From the NCBI RefSeq assembly GCF_022568815.1, contig NZ_JAKZHX010000007.1:62001-126000 (forward strand): a DNA stretch of 64,000 nucleotides, in the 5' to 3' direction. Positions 26,525-35,333 of the stretch are shown in pieces (within the stretch, counting starts at the first letter, position 1; every line of letters begins with the position of its first letter). A model generated the notes under the pieces. It saw only the letters and a program-made list of their open reading frames with translations. It had not been told where the DNA came from and searched no databases. The position numbers and the translations under genes were made by a program. Source of the stretch: Undibacterium paludis (GTDB lineage: Bacteria; Pseudomonadota; Gammaproteobacteria; Burkholderiales; Burkholderiaceae_D).

Positions 26525-27589
26525 ATGTCTTCTTCTGCAATTCCGGCAAATTCTTCTGCATCTCCCGCGATCTCACCTGAAAAAGAGCAACGTCGTCAGG
26601 CCCTGCTCAGCTGGCTTGCCAGCCTCAATCAGCAAGGCCTGAAGCTCGACAGCATGCGTCCGGCTTCTGCCGACGCCAGTTTCCGCCAGTATTATCGTAT
26701 TGACACGGCAAATGGCGGCAGTCTGATCGCTGTTGATGCGCCACCGGCAACAGAGAACAGCCAAGCCTTCATCAAGATGGCGAATTTACTGAAAGACATC
26801 AACCTGACTGTACCGAAAGTACTCGAACATGATCTTGATCAGGGTTTCATGCTGGTGACCGATCTGGGCACGAATACTTATGGCCAGATATTGAACAGTG
26901 ATAATTCCCACAAGCTGTACATGGACGCCATTGACGCCCTGGTGCTGTTGCAGGTGCAAAGCCAGCCTGATGTCCTGCCAGAATATGACCGTCCTTTTAT
27001 CTTGCGCGAACTGAACATCTTCAAGGAGTGGTATATAGACAAGCATCTGGCCGTCACACTCAGCGATACCCAGACCACTACCCTGGACAAGGTGTTTGAA
27101 CATTTGACGGCCAGTGCCCTGGCCCAGCCCCAGGTGTATATGCACCGCGACTATCATTCACGCAACCTGATGTGGATGGACAAGGGCAACCCCGGCATCC
27201 TCGACTTCCAGGACGCGGTATATGGCCCTATCACTTATGACCTGGTGTCACTCCTGCGTGACGCCTATGTGCAGTGGGATGAAGAAATCGTGCTCGACTG
27301 GGCAATACGCTACTGGGAAAAAGCCAGACGTGCCGGCCTGCCGGTCGCACCGGACATCGACAGTTTCTACCGCGATTTTGAATGGATGGGCCTGCAGCGC
27401 CACCTGAAGATACTCGGCATCTTTGCCCGCCTTTCACATCGCGACGGCAAGCATCATTACCTGGGCGACATCCCGACTGTCATGGAATATGTACGCAAGA
27501 CTTCGCATCGCTACAAGGAACTGGTACCACTGTTGCGCCTGCTTGACGAGCTTGAAGACAATGCGCCTCAAGTCGGCTACACCTTTTAA
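26525..27589 (+). CDS. amgK: N-acetylmuramate/N-acetylglucosamine kinase
   Basis: The product is 354 aa of the aminoglycoside phosphotransferase fold. The catalytic loop is present as MHRDYHSRNLMW (Asp as base, Asn as metal ligand), followed by the metal-binding LDFQDAVYGP. The N-lobe has ADASFRQYYRI. In Pseudomonas and relatives this kinase phosphorylates the anomeric position of recycled N-acetylmuramate, and the product is uridylylated by MurU, which is the next gene here (nine bases apart). The pair bypasses de novo UDP-MurNAc synthesis and relates to fosfomycin tolerance. It is divergent from lptD, as in other gammaproteobacteria and betaproteobacteria. The assignment rests on family and pairing with MurU. 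Confidence 0.9.
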   Translation: MSSSAIPANSSASPAISPEKEQRRQALLSWLASLNQQGLKLDSMRPASADASFRQYYRIDTANGGSLIAVDAPPATENSQAFIKMANLLKDINLTVPKVLEHDLDQGFMLVTDLGTNTYGQILNSDNSHKLYMDAIDALVLLQVQSQPDVLPEYDRPFILRELNIFKEWYIDKHLAVTLSDTQTTTLDKVFEHLTASALAQPQVYMHRDYHSRNLMWMDKGNPGILDFQDAVYGPITYDLVSLLRDAYVQWDEEIVLDWAIRYWEKARRAGLPVAPDIDSFYRDFEWMGLQRHLKILGIFARLSHRDGKHHYLGDIPTVMEYVRKTSHRYKELVPLLRLLDELEDNAPQVGYTF

Positions 27590-27598
27590 GGCGCATCA

Positions 27599-28318
27599 AT
27601 GAAAGCCATGTTACTTGCCGCCGGTCGCGGCGAACGTATGCGACCATTGACTGACAATTGCCCCAAGCCTTTGCTGAAGGTGCGCGGCCGCCCGCTGATC
27701 GTCTGGCATATCCTGAACCTGGTGAAAGCTGGTGTCACCGAACTGGTCATCAATCATGCCCATCTCGGGCATATGATAGAAGAGGCTCTTGGCGATGGGT
27801 CACGCTACGGCGCCAGCATACAATACTCGGCCGAAGAGCAGGCGCTTGAAACCGCGGGTGGCATTGCCAAGGCCTTGCACCTGCTCGGTGATGATCCCTT
27901 CATCGTGGTGTCTGCCGACATCTACATCCCGCACTTCAATTTCACCGAATGCCTCAATACCCTGGAAGACAATAATCCCTGGGGTAACCCGCTGCCACTT
28001 GACGAGCGTGATATCGCCTGGCTGTACATGGTGAAAAACCCATCCTTCCATCCTGGCGGCGATTTTGCCCTGAACCTGATGGGCCTGTCGAATGAAGGTA
28101 CGCCACGTCACACCTTTGCCAATATTGGCGTCTACCGGCCGGAGATGTTCGCCTCGATACGTCCGGGTGATCATGCCAGATTGGGCCCTTTGCTACGCGA
28201 ATACATCGATGCTGGCCGCATAGGCGGAGAATTGTATCGCGGTGAGTGGCATAATCTGGGCACCCCTGATCAACTGGAAGCGCTGAATGCGCCCCTAAAT
28301 TTCAAAGGAACCGCATGA
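27599..28318 (+). CDS. murU: N-acetylmuramate alpha-1-phosphate uridylyltransferase
   Basis: The product is 239 aa, a nucleotidyltransferase of the glucose-1-phosphate thymidylyltransferase fold. The signature LAAGRGERMRPLTDNCPKP opens the protein (19 residues), with Lys in the PKP motif as the usual active residue. VVSADIYI contains the metal Asp, and a C-terminal WHNLGTPDQLEALN is present. It converts MurNAc-1-phosphate plus UTP to UDP-MurNAc in cell-wall recycling, downstream of AmgK. Its stop codon overlaps the pepP start by four bases (ATGA), so they are probably cotranslated. Confidence 0.93.
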   Translation: MKAMLLAAGRGERMRPLTDNCPKPLLKVRGRPLIVWHILNLVKAGVTELVINHAHLGHMIEEALGDGSRYGASIQYSAEEQALETAGGIAKALHLLGDDPFIVVSADIYIPHFNFTECLNTLEDNNPWGNPLPLDERDIAWLYMVKNPSFHPGGDFALNLMGLSNEGTPRHTFANIGVYRPEMFASIRPGDHARLGPLLREYIDAGRIGGELYRGEWHNLGTPDQLEALNAPLNFKGTA

Positions 28319-29682
28319 GCATCCCTTCCGTGCCACCCCTGCTGTCTTACCTACGGCGTCGCCAGCAGTTGCAGTCACAGATGCTGGCACAAGGTGGCGG
28401 CATCGCCATCATCCCCACGGCAAGTGAATTGATACGCAACAACGACAACACCTTTCCTTTCAGGCACGATAGTCATTTTTATTACCTGTCCGGTTTCAAT
28501 GAACCGGAAGCCATCATCGTAATCGTCGCCAAAGCTGACCAACAGCAAGCTATTTTGTTTTGCCGTGAAAAAAATCCCGAGCGTGAAATCTGGGATGGAT
28601 TTCGCTATGGCCCGCAAGCCGCAGAAAAAGAGTTTGGTTTCGATGCTGCCTACCCCATAGACAGTCTTGCAGAAAAACTGCCTGATCTGCTGGCCGACGC
28701 CCACAAGCTGTTCTACAGCACAGCCATGGAACCGCATATCGATGAACAGTTGCAGCGGAGCCTGCAAGCCGTACGAGCCAAAAGCCGCAGCGGTATCCGT
28801 GCACCAGCCATCACGGTCGATGTACGCGAGCTGATCGATGAAATGCGCCTGTTCAAGGATGAAACCGAGATCGCCCTGATGCAGCGCGCCGCCAGTATTT
28901 CTGGCATGGCCCATGCCCGTGCCATGCGCAGCGTGCAACCAGGCAAGTATGAATATGAACTGGAAGCCGAACTGCTGCATGAATTCCGCCGTCAGGGCGC
29001 GCAGTCACCGGCCTATGGCTCCATCGTTGCCGCTGGTGGCAACGCCTGCATATTGCATTACCAGAGCAACCAGGCGCAGATACAGGATGGTGATCTCGTG
29101 CTGATCGATGCAGGCTGCGAATACGACAGCTATGCATCTGACATCACCCGCACCTTCCCTGCCAATGGCAAGTTCAGCACTCCACAGCAACGCCTTTATG
29201 AAATCGTGCTGGCTGCGCAACAGGCAGCCATTGACTGCGCCCACCCCGGTTCACGTTATATGGACGGGCATCATGCCGCCGTGCGCGTACTGACCCAAGG
29301 TATGCTCGATACTGGCCTGCTGGATAAAGATAAGGTCGGCGGTCTCGATGATGCGATTACCAGTTCTGCTTACCGTCAGTTTTACATGCATGGCACCGGC
29401 CACTGGCTAGGGCTCGACGTGCATGATGTAGGCAATTATCGGGAAAATGAAAAAGTCGGCGACGAAAAACCTTACCGCCAGTTGCAGGCCGGCATGGTCA
29501 TCACCATAGAACCGGGCATCTATGTACGACCTGCCGAAGGCGTACCGCAGGAATACTGGAACATAGGCATACGCATAGAAGACGATATACTGATCACCGC
29601 AGACGGCCACCTGAACCTGAGCCGCGACACACCCAAAACCGTGGCAGAGATAGAAGCAGAAATGCGCAGGCATCAGGCGTAA
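28315..29682 (+). CDS. pepP: Xaa-Pro aminopeptidase (aminopeptidase P)
   Basis: The product is 455 aa: a family-specific N-terminal domain (about 1-170) and a pita-bread metallopeptidase domain. It removes N-terminal residues before proline. The five metal ligands are visible: the two Asp of LIDAGCEYDSYASDI, the His of MHGTGHWLGLDVH, the Glu of ITIEPGIYV and the Glu of RIEDDILIT. The start ATG overlaps the murU stop. It is followed seven bases later by the UbiH-family gene, the pepP-ubiH order common in gammaproteobacteria and betaproteobacteria. Confidence 0.95.
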   Translation: MSIPSVPPLLSYLRRRQQLQSQMLAQGGGIAIIPTASELIRNNDNTFPFRHDSHFYYLSGFNEPEAIIVIVAKADQQQAILFCREKNPEREIWDGFRYGPQAAEKEFGFDAAYPIDSLAEKLPDLLADAHKLFYSTAMEPHIDEQLQRSLQAVRAKSRSGIRAPAITVDVRELIDEMRLFKDETEIALMQRAASISGMAHARAMRSVQPGKYEYELEAELLHEFRRQGAQSPAYGSIVAAGGNACILHYQSNQAQIQDGDLVLIDAGCEYDSYASDITRTFPANGKFSTPQQRLYEIVLAAQQAAIDCAHPGSRYMDGHHAAVRVLTQGMLDTGLLDKDKVGGLDDAITSSAYRQFYMHGTGHWLGLDVHDVGNYRENEKVGDEKPYRQLQAGMVITIEPGIYVRPAEGVPQEYWNIGIRIEDDILITADGHLNLSRDTPKTVAEIEAEMRRHQA

Positions 29683-29688
29683 GAACCT

Positions 29689-30852
29689 ATGGATCAAATC
29701 ATCAACGATGTGGATATAGCGATTTGCGGTGCCGGCCCGGTAGGCCAGGCATTGGCCCTGCTGCTGCATCAACAAGGATTTCAGGCTGAGCGCATTGTCC
29801 TGTTCGATGGCAAAACTGCAGAACAGGCCGAGCAGGATGCACGCTCTATCGCCCTGTCGTATGGCAGTCGGCAAATCCTGGAATCTGCTGGCGCCTGGCC
29901 CATTACGGCCACTAGCATCAGCGAAATCCACGTCTCACGCCGTGGCCATTTTGGTCGCAGCCTGATGCGCGCCAGCGACTACGATTTACCAGCGCTGGGT
30001 TATGTAGCGCGGTATCGCGACATAATCCGCCCACTGCAACAGGCGATCAAACAATCCGGCATACGCATCACCAGACCACATACCATTACCGCCATTGATG
30101 AAATGACCGACCACGTGCGACTGAGTCTGCGCCAGGCAGATACACAGGCTATCAGCCACATCAGCGCCGGCATCGTGATACAGGCCGAAGGCGGCACCTT
30201 TGGCGACCAGCAGCAAAGAACACAGCATCACGATTATCAGCAAACCGCCATCATCGCCCATGTGAATACTGACGCCCAGATCGCCGGGCGCGCATTTGAA
30301 CGCTTTACTGATCAGGGCCCACTGGCCCTGTTGCCACAGGAAGATGGTTATGCCCTGGTGTGGTGTGTCAGGCCAGAACAGGCCAGCCACTTGCTGGCGC
30401 TGGACGAAGCCGCTTTCAGGCAAGCCTTGCAGCAGGCATTTGGCAACCGCCTTGGCAATTTCATCAAGACCTCTGCCCGTCTGTCCTACCCGCTGGGCCT
30501 GAATGCACAGGCACAAGCCACCGCACGCACAGTCGCTATCGGCAATGCAGCCCAGACCCTGCATCCAGTAGCAGGCCAGGGCCTGAACCTGGGTCTGCGC
30601 GACAGCATCGTACTGGCCCGCACCCTGGCCGCCATGACAGATCCTGCTGCTGCCTTGCAAGCCTATCTGGCTGAACGGCAGACCGACAGAAAACTGACGA
30701 TACGCATCACCGACAGCATGGCCCGCGCCTTTGCCAGCAGCCCTGATGGTTCCTTCAACCAGGCACTGCTTGGACTGGGATTGGGTACACTGGACTTGAT
30801 TAAACCAGCAAAAAAAATGCTGGCCGATCAGATGATGTATGGCTGGCGCTGA
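29689..30852 (+). CDS. UbiH/UbiF/VisC-family FAD monooxygenase
   Basis: The product is 387 aa, a flavoprotein hydroxylase likely acting in ubiquinone synthesis on the quinone ring. It has the Rossmann start ICGAGPVGQALAL, and the second FAD motif GNAAQTLHPVAGQGLNLGLRD is present, shown here in part: GNAAQTLHPVAG. The DG motif region is not clearly typical. The product ends with a hydrophobic helix-rich tail. UbiH is the most likely identity given its place behind pepP, but UbiF/UbiI-like hydroxylases share these motifs and cannot be told apart here. It begins 6 bases after the pepP stop. Confidence 0.88.
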   Translation: MDQIINDVDIAICGAGPVGQALALLLHQQGFQAERIVLFDGKTAEQAEQDARSIALSYGSRQILESAGAWPITATSISEIHVSRRGHFGRSLMRASDYDLPALGYVARYRDIIRPLQQAIKQSGIRITRPHTITAIDEMTDHVRLSLRQADTQAISHISAGIVIQAEGGTFGDQQQRTQHHDYQQTAIIAHVNTDAQIAGRAFERFTDQGPLALLPQEDGYALVWCVRPEQASHLLALDEAAFRQALQQAFGNRLGNFIKTSARLSYPLGLNAQAQATARTVAIGNAAQTLHPVAGQGLNLGLRDSIVLARTLAAMTDPAAALQAYLAERQTDRKLTIRITDSMARAFASSPDGSFNQALLGLGLGTLDLIKPAKKMLADQMMYGWR

Positions 30853-30891
30853 ACATTTTCATGTATCCATATTGAAGCAATATGGACAAAA

Positions 30892-30921
30892 ATGAAGCAG
30901 ATGCGGGGATTACTCTATAAT
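30892..30921 (+). promoter_or_regulatory. Promoter of the 70-residue protein gene
   Basis: A consensus TATAAT lies at 30916-30921, about 27 bp before the coding start. An ATGAAG at 30892 is a weak -35 box at 18 bp spacing. Confidence 0.45.
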
Positions 30922-30947
30922 CCGCCCTTCAACTGAAAGGAAACACC

Positions 30948-31160
30948 ATGAAATTGCGCATCAAGAGACGTCACCTGAACTATGGCCGTTTGTACAATCA
31001 CCAGCTGGCTGTCGTGCTGGAATCTGCATTTGAAGAATTCAAGAGCAACTTTAACGAGCAAGGTGCATCCATTGCCGAATCCATCGATTCACTGAAAGAC
31101 CTGGGCGCCAGCTACCGCAACTTCAAGAAATTTGCCCTGCGCTTCGCCAAGGCACACTAA
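30948..31160 (+). CDS. Small basic helical protein of unknown function
   Basis: The product is 70 aa with a strong ribosome site (GAAAGGA seven to eight bases upstream). It starts MKLRIKRRHL, is rich in Lys/Arg/Phe/Ala, and lacks a signal or membrane segment. The middle (VVLESAFEEFKSNF) is amphipathic and the rest looks helical, suggesting a DNA- or RNA-binding or protein-binding peptide. A TATAAT box precedes it and a hairpin terminator follows at 31177, so it appears monocistronic. I do not recognise a family, and no neighbour explains it. Confidence 0.6.
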   Translation: MKLRIKRRHLNYGRLYNHQLAVVLESAFEEFKSNFNEQGASIAESIDSLKDLGASYRNFKKFALRFAKAH

Positions 31161-31176
31161 GTAGTTAGTACATTTG

Positions 31177-31218
31177 ACGAGTCGTGGCGGATGGCGCACG
31201 CCGCCCAGCACGACTCGT
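31177..31218 (+). terminator. Stem-loop downstream of the small protein gene
   Basis: Arms ACGAGTCGTG and CACGACTCGT flank an inner GGCG/CGCC stem. It starts 16 bases after the stop codon and is followed only by a short ATTT tract, so it may also be a protective 3' hairpin. Confidence 0.6.
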
Positions 31219-31513
31219 ATTTCATTGCTGGCCTGATAGCAAATCGCTGCGCCGGCAGCACAAAGTTCAGCCTGCCCTCCCCCTCCCGAAACAAGCCCGC
31301 TTTTCCGCAATACCATTGCGTATTTAGTCATACTTCTCACATTCAAACAGCGCGGACACACCAAAGCACGTCCGTATTCAGTGATGCTTATTGCTTAATG
31401 CAATCGATTGTAATTCTGTCGTAACAATCGCCTTTTACAATGCACTCATATACCAAAAATATATTTAATTGCCAGTATATGAAAATTAATTGCATTAGAG
31501 AAAAGGATTTCCC
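31219..31513 (+). promoter_or_regulatory. Upstream region of the PHP lipoprotein gene
   Basis: No gene is seen. The AT content rises towards the right. A CTGTCGTAACA stretch at 31415-31426 resembles half a Pho box, and a TACAAT hexamer lies at 31434. The second Pho half-site and spacing do not fit, so regulation by PhoB is not claimed. Confidence 0.25.
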
Positions 31514-33133
31514 ATGCGCCCCCGTTTTTTGAGTTTGATTGCTCTTTCCTGTGCTGTTCCTTCCGCCGTTTTCTTGCTGCATGGCTGTGGCAGTTCGTCT
31601 GACAACCCAAATCTGCCCGTAACATCCCAAGCTGGATGGACGACGGGCGACTTGCACGTGCACACCATACAATCCGACGATGCCCGCACAACGCAAACGC
31701 TGGATACCGTGCTGGACAAGGCTTTCACCAGCTATGGTCTGGACTGGACCGCCATCACCAATCACCTGCGCTCGTCAAAATATGACAATAACGGTGCCCT
31801 GCTGGCAAACCCGGTACCTTTTGCGTATGGCATGGAATCGTATGAAATCCCCAGAATCAAGGCCTTGCAGGCTTCTGGACGTTATGCAGACAAAACCATC
31901 TTCTCTGGCTTTGAATGGGATATGCCCACGCATGACCATTTGGGCGTCAGCATTTTTGATGTGGCCGATGGCAAATTGATTTCATCTACGTCGGCGGCCA
32001 AGGAATTTCAATATCTGTTCACTACACTGGAAGACAACAAATTTGATGCGGCGGATGTCAGCAAGTGGAAAGCGAAATATCCGCAACGTTTTAACAGCAC
32101 GGCAGCAGACGCCTTGCGGGCCATTTCATGGTTGAAGAAAAATTATCCTGACACCAGTTTTGTCACGATCAACCATCCTTCTCGCAATCCCGGCAAGTAC
32201 ACGATTGCCGACTTCCGCACGATGAATGACATGGCGCCCAATATCATGTTCTCGATAGAAGGCATGGTCGGCAACCAGATGGAACCCGATCGCGGCGGGT
32301 ATACCTCCAGCTATACCGATGCCAACAAACCAAATCGTGTGTATGGTGGGGTGGATGCCGTCGTGGCGCAAGTGGGTGGTGTCTGGGATGCCTTGCTGGG
32401 TGAAGGTCGTCGTATCTGGAATATTGCCGATTCTGACTCGCATTTTAAAATCGATGACGCAGGCAATAGCAGCGGCTACTTCCCTGGCGAATACGCTAAG
32501 AACTATGTGTGGATGAACGATAAGAAAGCAGGCGTCAATGAACTGATCAAAAGCCTGCAGTCAGGCAGAATGTTCAGCGTCTTTGGCGACCTTATCAATG
32601 CCATGGAATTCACCGTAAGCAACGCAAACGATGTAAAAAACATGGGCCAGGAGCTGAAGGTAGCGAACGGCAGCACCGTAGATGTCACCATACGCTTCAA
32701 GAGCCCGGTAAAAAATAACTATGAATTTCCGGTTGGCAGCGGCGTATCCGGCAACAAGGCGCCGAAAGTGGATCACGTGGATCTGATCGTAGGTGATGTT
32801 GGCAGCAAGGCGGCGCCAGATTCCAGTGCCTACAATGTGGCGACCAACTCCAGCACCAAAGTCTTGAAACGCTTCACCAGCGCCGACTGGAAAACAGATG
32901 CTGATGGTTACAACGTCATCAAGTACCAGATGGTCGTGCAAAAAAATCAGTATCTGCGCCTGCGTGGCACCAACCTGGGTATCAACGTCGCAGATATGAC
33001 GGACAATGGTGAACCTTTGGCAGACGCCAAAATCACGACCGCGGATAACCCCACGCGTCACAACCAGATCAATGATCGCAACTACGCCAGTTTATGGTTT
33101 TATTCCAACCCTGTCTTTGTTAGCGTGAATTAG
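31514..33133 (+). CDS. PHP-domain lipoprotein (putative secreted phosphoesterase)
   Basis: The product is 539 aa. A signal peptide ends in a lipobox (LLHGC, Cys25), so the protein should be membrane-anchored facing the periplasm or surface. The mature part starts with a serine-rich linker and then the PHP-fold metal motif DLHVHT (about 46-51), followed by SDDARTT. Further candidate ligands are the GFEWDMPTHDH stretch, TINHPSRN, and ADSDSHF. PHP proteins hydrolyse phosphoesters with a trinuclear metal site. An extra C-terminal beta-rich domain of about 130 residues (about 400-539) resembles a carbohydrate-binding-like fold, but this is inference. Its substrate could be an extracellular phosphoester. 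An uncommon subtype; the metal-ligand set looks intact. Confidence 0.8.
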   Translation: MRPRFLSLIALSCAVPSAVFLLHGCGSSSDNPNLPVTSQAGWTTGDLHVHTIQSDDARTTQTLDTVLDKAFTSYGLDWTAITNHLRSSKYDNNGALLANPVPFAYGMESYEIPRIKALQASGRYADKTIFSGFEWDMPTHDHLGVSIFDVADGKLISSTSAAKEFQYLFTTLEDNKFDAADVSKWKAKYPQRFNSTAADALRAISWLKKNYPDTSFVTINHPSRNPGKYTIADFRTMNDMAPNIMFSIEGMVGNQMEPDRGGYTSSYTDANKPNRVYGGVDAVVAQVGGVWDALLGEGRRIWNIADSDSHFKIDDAGNSSGYFPGEYAKNYVWMNDKKAGVNELIKSLQSGRMFSVFGDLINAMEFTVSNANDVKNMGQELKVANGSTVDVTIRFKSPVKNNYEFPVGSGVSGNKAPKVDHVDLIVGDVGSKAAPDSSAYNVATNSSTKVLKRFTSADWKTDADGYNVIKYQMVVQKNQYLRLRGTNLGINVADMTDNGEPLADAKITTADNPTRHNQINDRNYASLWFYSNPVFVSVN

Positions 33134-33160
33134 GCCTGATCTCATCCAGGGAAAATAAAG

Positions 33161-33191
33161 GGCTACATGCAGGATGCAATTGCATGTAGCC
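33161..33191 (+). terminator. Hairpin after the PHP lipoprotein gene
   Basis: Perfect 11-bp arms GGCTACATGCA and TGCATGTAGCC with a nine-base loop lie 28 bp after the stop. The following tract is only moderately T-rich. Confidence 0.6.
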
Positions 33192-33358
33192 TGCCTATCT
33201 TTCCCCAAGGCCCAGGAAATTGTCATTGCGATCAATTTCATATGCGTTTAAGTGTCAGCACACCAATCTGTTACCGAAGTGTCGATCAAATCTGTATCCC
33301 TGCCATGCAGTTTTTCAGGAGTACAATTTTGGCGATGACATAACAAGGGGCAGCTGCC

Positions 33359-33976
33359 ATGAAACTGTATCCACTATTCCTGTTGATGGCGACCGCCACC
33401 GTCTTCAGCCCTGGCCCGGGTGTCGTCATGACACTGACGAATGCCTTGCGCTATGGCCTGCGCGGCACATTTGGCGGCATCTTGGGGATTGCCTTTGGCG
33501 CACTGATCGTCGCAGCAATTTCTGCCACCAGTGTTGGTGTCATTCTTGCAGCATCAGCTACCGCCTTCACGATACTGAAATTGCTCGGTGCCGCCTATCT
33601 GATATTTCTTGGTGTTAAGCTTTGGCGCGCTCCAGCGTTTCGTTTCACTGAAGGCAACGCTCATGAAGCGAGCTTCAAGAAGCGCTTTCTTGAAGGACTG
33701 TCATTACAAATGACCAATCCCAAGGCGATTTTTTTCTTCCTGTCCATCTTCCCGCAGTTCATTGATCCAAGCCTAAGCTATGGCTTGCAGTTCAGCGTCC
33801 TGGTCATGACATACAGCAGCCTGATCGTCATCATCCATAGCAGTTATGCCATTTTTGCCGGCCGCGCAAAAAAATGGCTGACGTCAGAAAAAGGCAGTTC
33901 GTTCATGAACAAGGTCGGTGCTGCCACCTTTGTATTTTTTGGCTGCGCCCTGGCTGGAGCCAAACGCGCAGGCTAA
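33359..33976 (+). CDS. LysE/RhtB-family amino-acid exporter
   Basis: The product is 205 aa with six hydrophobic segments. The N-terminal FSPGPGVVMTLTNALRYG is the family signature, and FLEGLSLQMTNPKAIFFFLS is the second conserved block (both at most 20 residues). Members export amino acids such as lysine, homoserine or threonine, or related compounds. The substrate cannot be read. It has no apparent operon partner and lies between a lipoprotein gene and a signalling pair. A regulator is not adjacent. Confidence 0.9.
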   Translation: MKLYPLFLLMATATVFSPGPGVVMTLTNALRYGLRGTFGGILGIAFGALIVAAISATSVGVILAASATAFTILKLLGAAYLIFLGVKLWRAPAFRFTEGNAHEASFKKRFLEGLSLQMTNPKAIFFFLSIFPQFIDPSLSYGLQFSVLVMTYSSLIVIIHSSYAIFAGRAKKWLTSEKGSSFMNKVGAATFVFFGCALAGAKRAG

Positions 33977-34166
33977 ATCAGCTTGATTGAAAATGCTGTG
34001 CAGTGCACCAGTGCAGGCCAGCAACAGTTTCTCTTGCTTCTGGCTCAGTCAAGGGCGTGTTGACATTTCATAACAAGTATCCTCCCAGATTTCTGCTACG
34101 ATAATCAGGAAGCCTGCACCGTAGACTTCATGCTTGTTTGAAAACAATCCACCATTCGAGGTGTGC

Positions 34167-35306
34167 ATGTCAACAAGACGCATAGGAATGTCAGACATCG
34201 TCATCGGGCAAGCCTTGCAATGGGATGTGTATGGTAACGATGGCAGCCTGCTCTTACGCAGAGGCTTTATTGTCACTAATCCAAATCAGGTGTCAGCACT
34301 GGCAGAACGGGGTCTATTTGCCGACACCGGCAAAACCGATGGCAGCAACTTGCGTGACGGCAAAGCAGAAAAAGCTACAGAAGCCCCGTCCGTAGTGCGC
34401 ACGATCATAGGCGTACGTACTGAACTGCGCCGGCTGCTCTACAATATTAATACAGAAACGAATGTCCAGGGGCAGGTCATCAGCCTGGCAAAAAAAATGG
34501 GCGCAGCGGTATTCATGGATTCCGACGTTGCTCTCGGCTGCATCCTGCTCAGCCAGGATGAAAACTACGGCGCCCGTCATTCTGTCGATACAGCTATCGT
34601 TTCACTGCTGATCGCCCGTGCATTGAAAAAACCACCTGAAGAAATGCTGACACTAGCCGCCGCTGCGATGACGATGAATGTCGCCATGCTCAGGCAACAG
34701 GAAAAACTGCAAGACAAGATTGACGCCCTGAGCAGTGCAGAACAGGAACTGATATCGCAGCATCCTCAATCTGGCGTCACCATGTTACGTGCAGCCGGGG
34801 TGGACAATGAAGACTGGCTATCCTGGGTACTCAATCATCACGAAAGTGATGATGGCAGTGGTTATCCGACCGGAAAAACCAGTACCGACATACCACAAAA
34901 TGCCAAGATCATTTCGCTGGCAGACCGCTATTGCGCACGCGTCTGCATACGCAGCTATCGTAAATCCATGCTGCCCAATGCTGCCTTGCGCGATATCCTG
35001 GTCGAGGGCAAGACAAGAATAGATCCCATGCTGGTGACTGTATTTATCAAGGAACTTGGCACCTACCCCATTGGCACTTTCGTCAAGCTGGAAAGTGGCG
35101 AAACAGCCGTCGTCACTGGCAAGGGCGCTACCACCACTACTCCTTACGTGCATGTGCTGCTAGGCCCTCGTGGTGCTGCCATGTCAGTCCCTGGCAGGCG
35201 CGATACACAAAACCCTTTGATGGCCATACGCGAAGTCTTGCACCGTGACCAGGTACCGGTCAAATTTACCATGCGTCATCTGTGGGGCGATATCGCCCGA
35301 TTATGA
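34167..35306 (+). CDS. Degenerate HD-GYP-type protein, probably catalytically inactive
   Basis: The product is 379 aa from ATG 34167, behind a GAGG site; an upstream frame to 34134 has no such support. The N-terminal part (about 1-100) resembles the DUF3391-like region of other HD-GYP proteins. In the catalytic domain the HHESDDGSGYP motif is kept, but the HD pair is lost: the usual LLHDIGK helix reads AAAAMTMNVA. Without it, metal binding and c-di-GMP cleavage should fail. It may serve as a binding or receptor protein for c-di-GMP. The tail (about 300-379) resembles the C-terminal beta-domain seen in the other HD-GYP gene at 52495. It is followed 27 bases later by a tandem receiver protein, suggesting a pair. 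Confidence 0.8.
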   Translation: MSTRRIGMSDIVIGQALQWDVYGNDGSLLLRRGFIVTNPNQVSALAERGLFADTGKTDGSNLRDGKAEKATEAPSVVRTIIGVRTELRRLLYNINTETNVQGQVISLAKKMGAAVFMDSDVALGCILLSQDENYGARHSVDTAIVSLLIARALKKPPEEMLTLAAAAMTMNVAMLRQQEKLQDKIDALSSAEQELISQHPQSGVTMLRAAGVDNEDWLSWVLNHHESDDGSGYPTGKTSTDIPQNAKIISLADRYCARVCIRSYRKSMLPNAALRDILVEGKTRIDPMLVTVFIKELGTYPIGTFVKLESGETAVVTGKGATTTTPYVHVLLGPRGAAMSVPGRRDTQNPLMAIREVLHRDQVPVKFTMRHLWGDIARL

Positions 35307-35333
35307 AGCACCGGAAACCCAGGTGGCACAATA

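Noticed and set aside
31415..31440. Possible Pho box before the PHP lipoprotein gene
   Set aside because: Only one half-site (CTGTCGTAACA) fits; the second half and -10 spacing do not.
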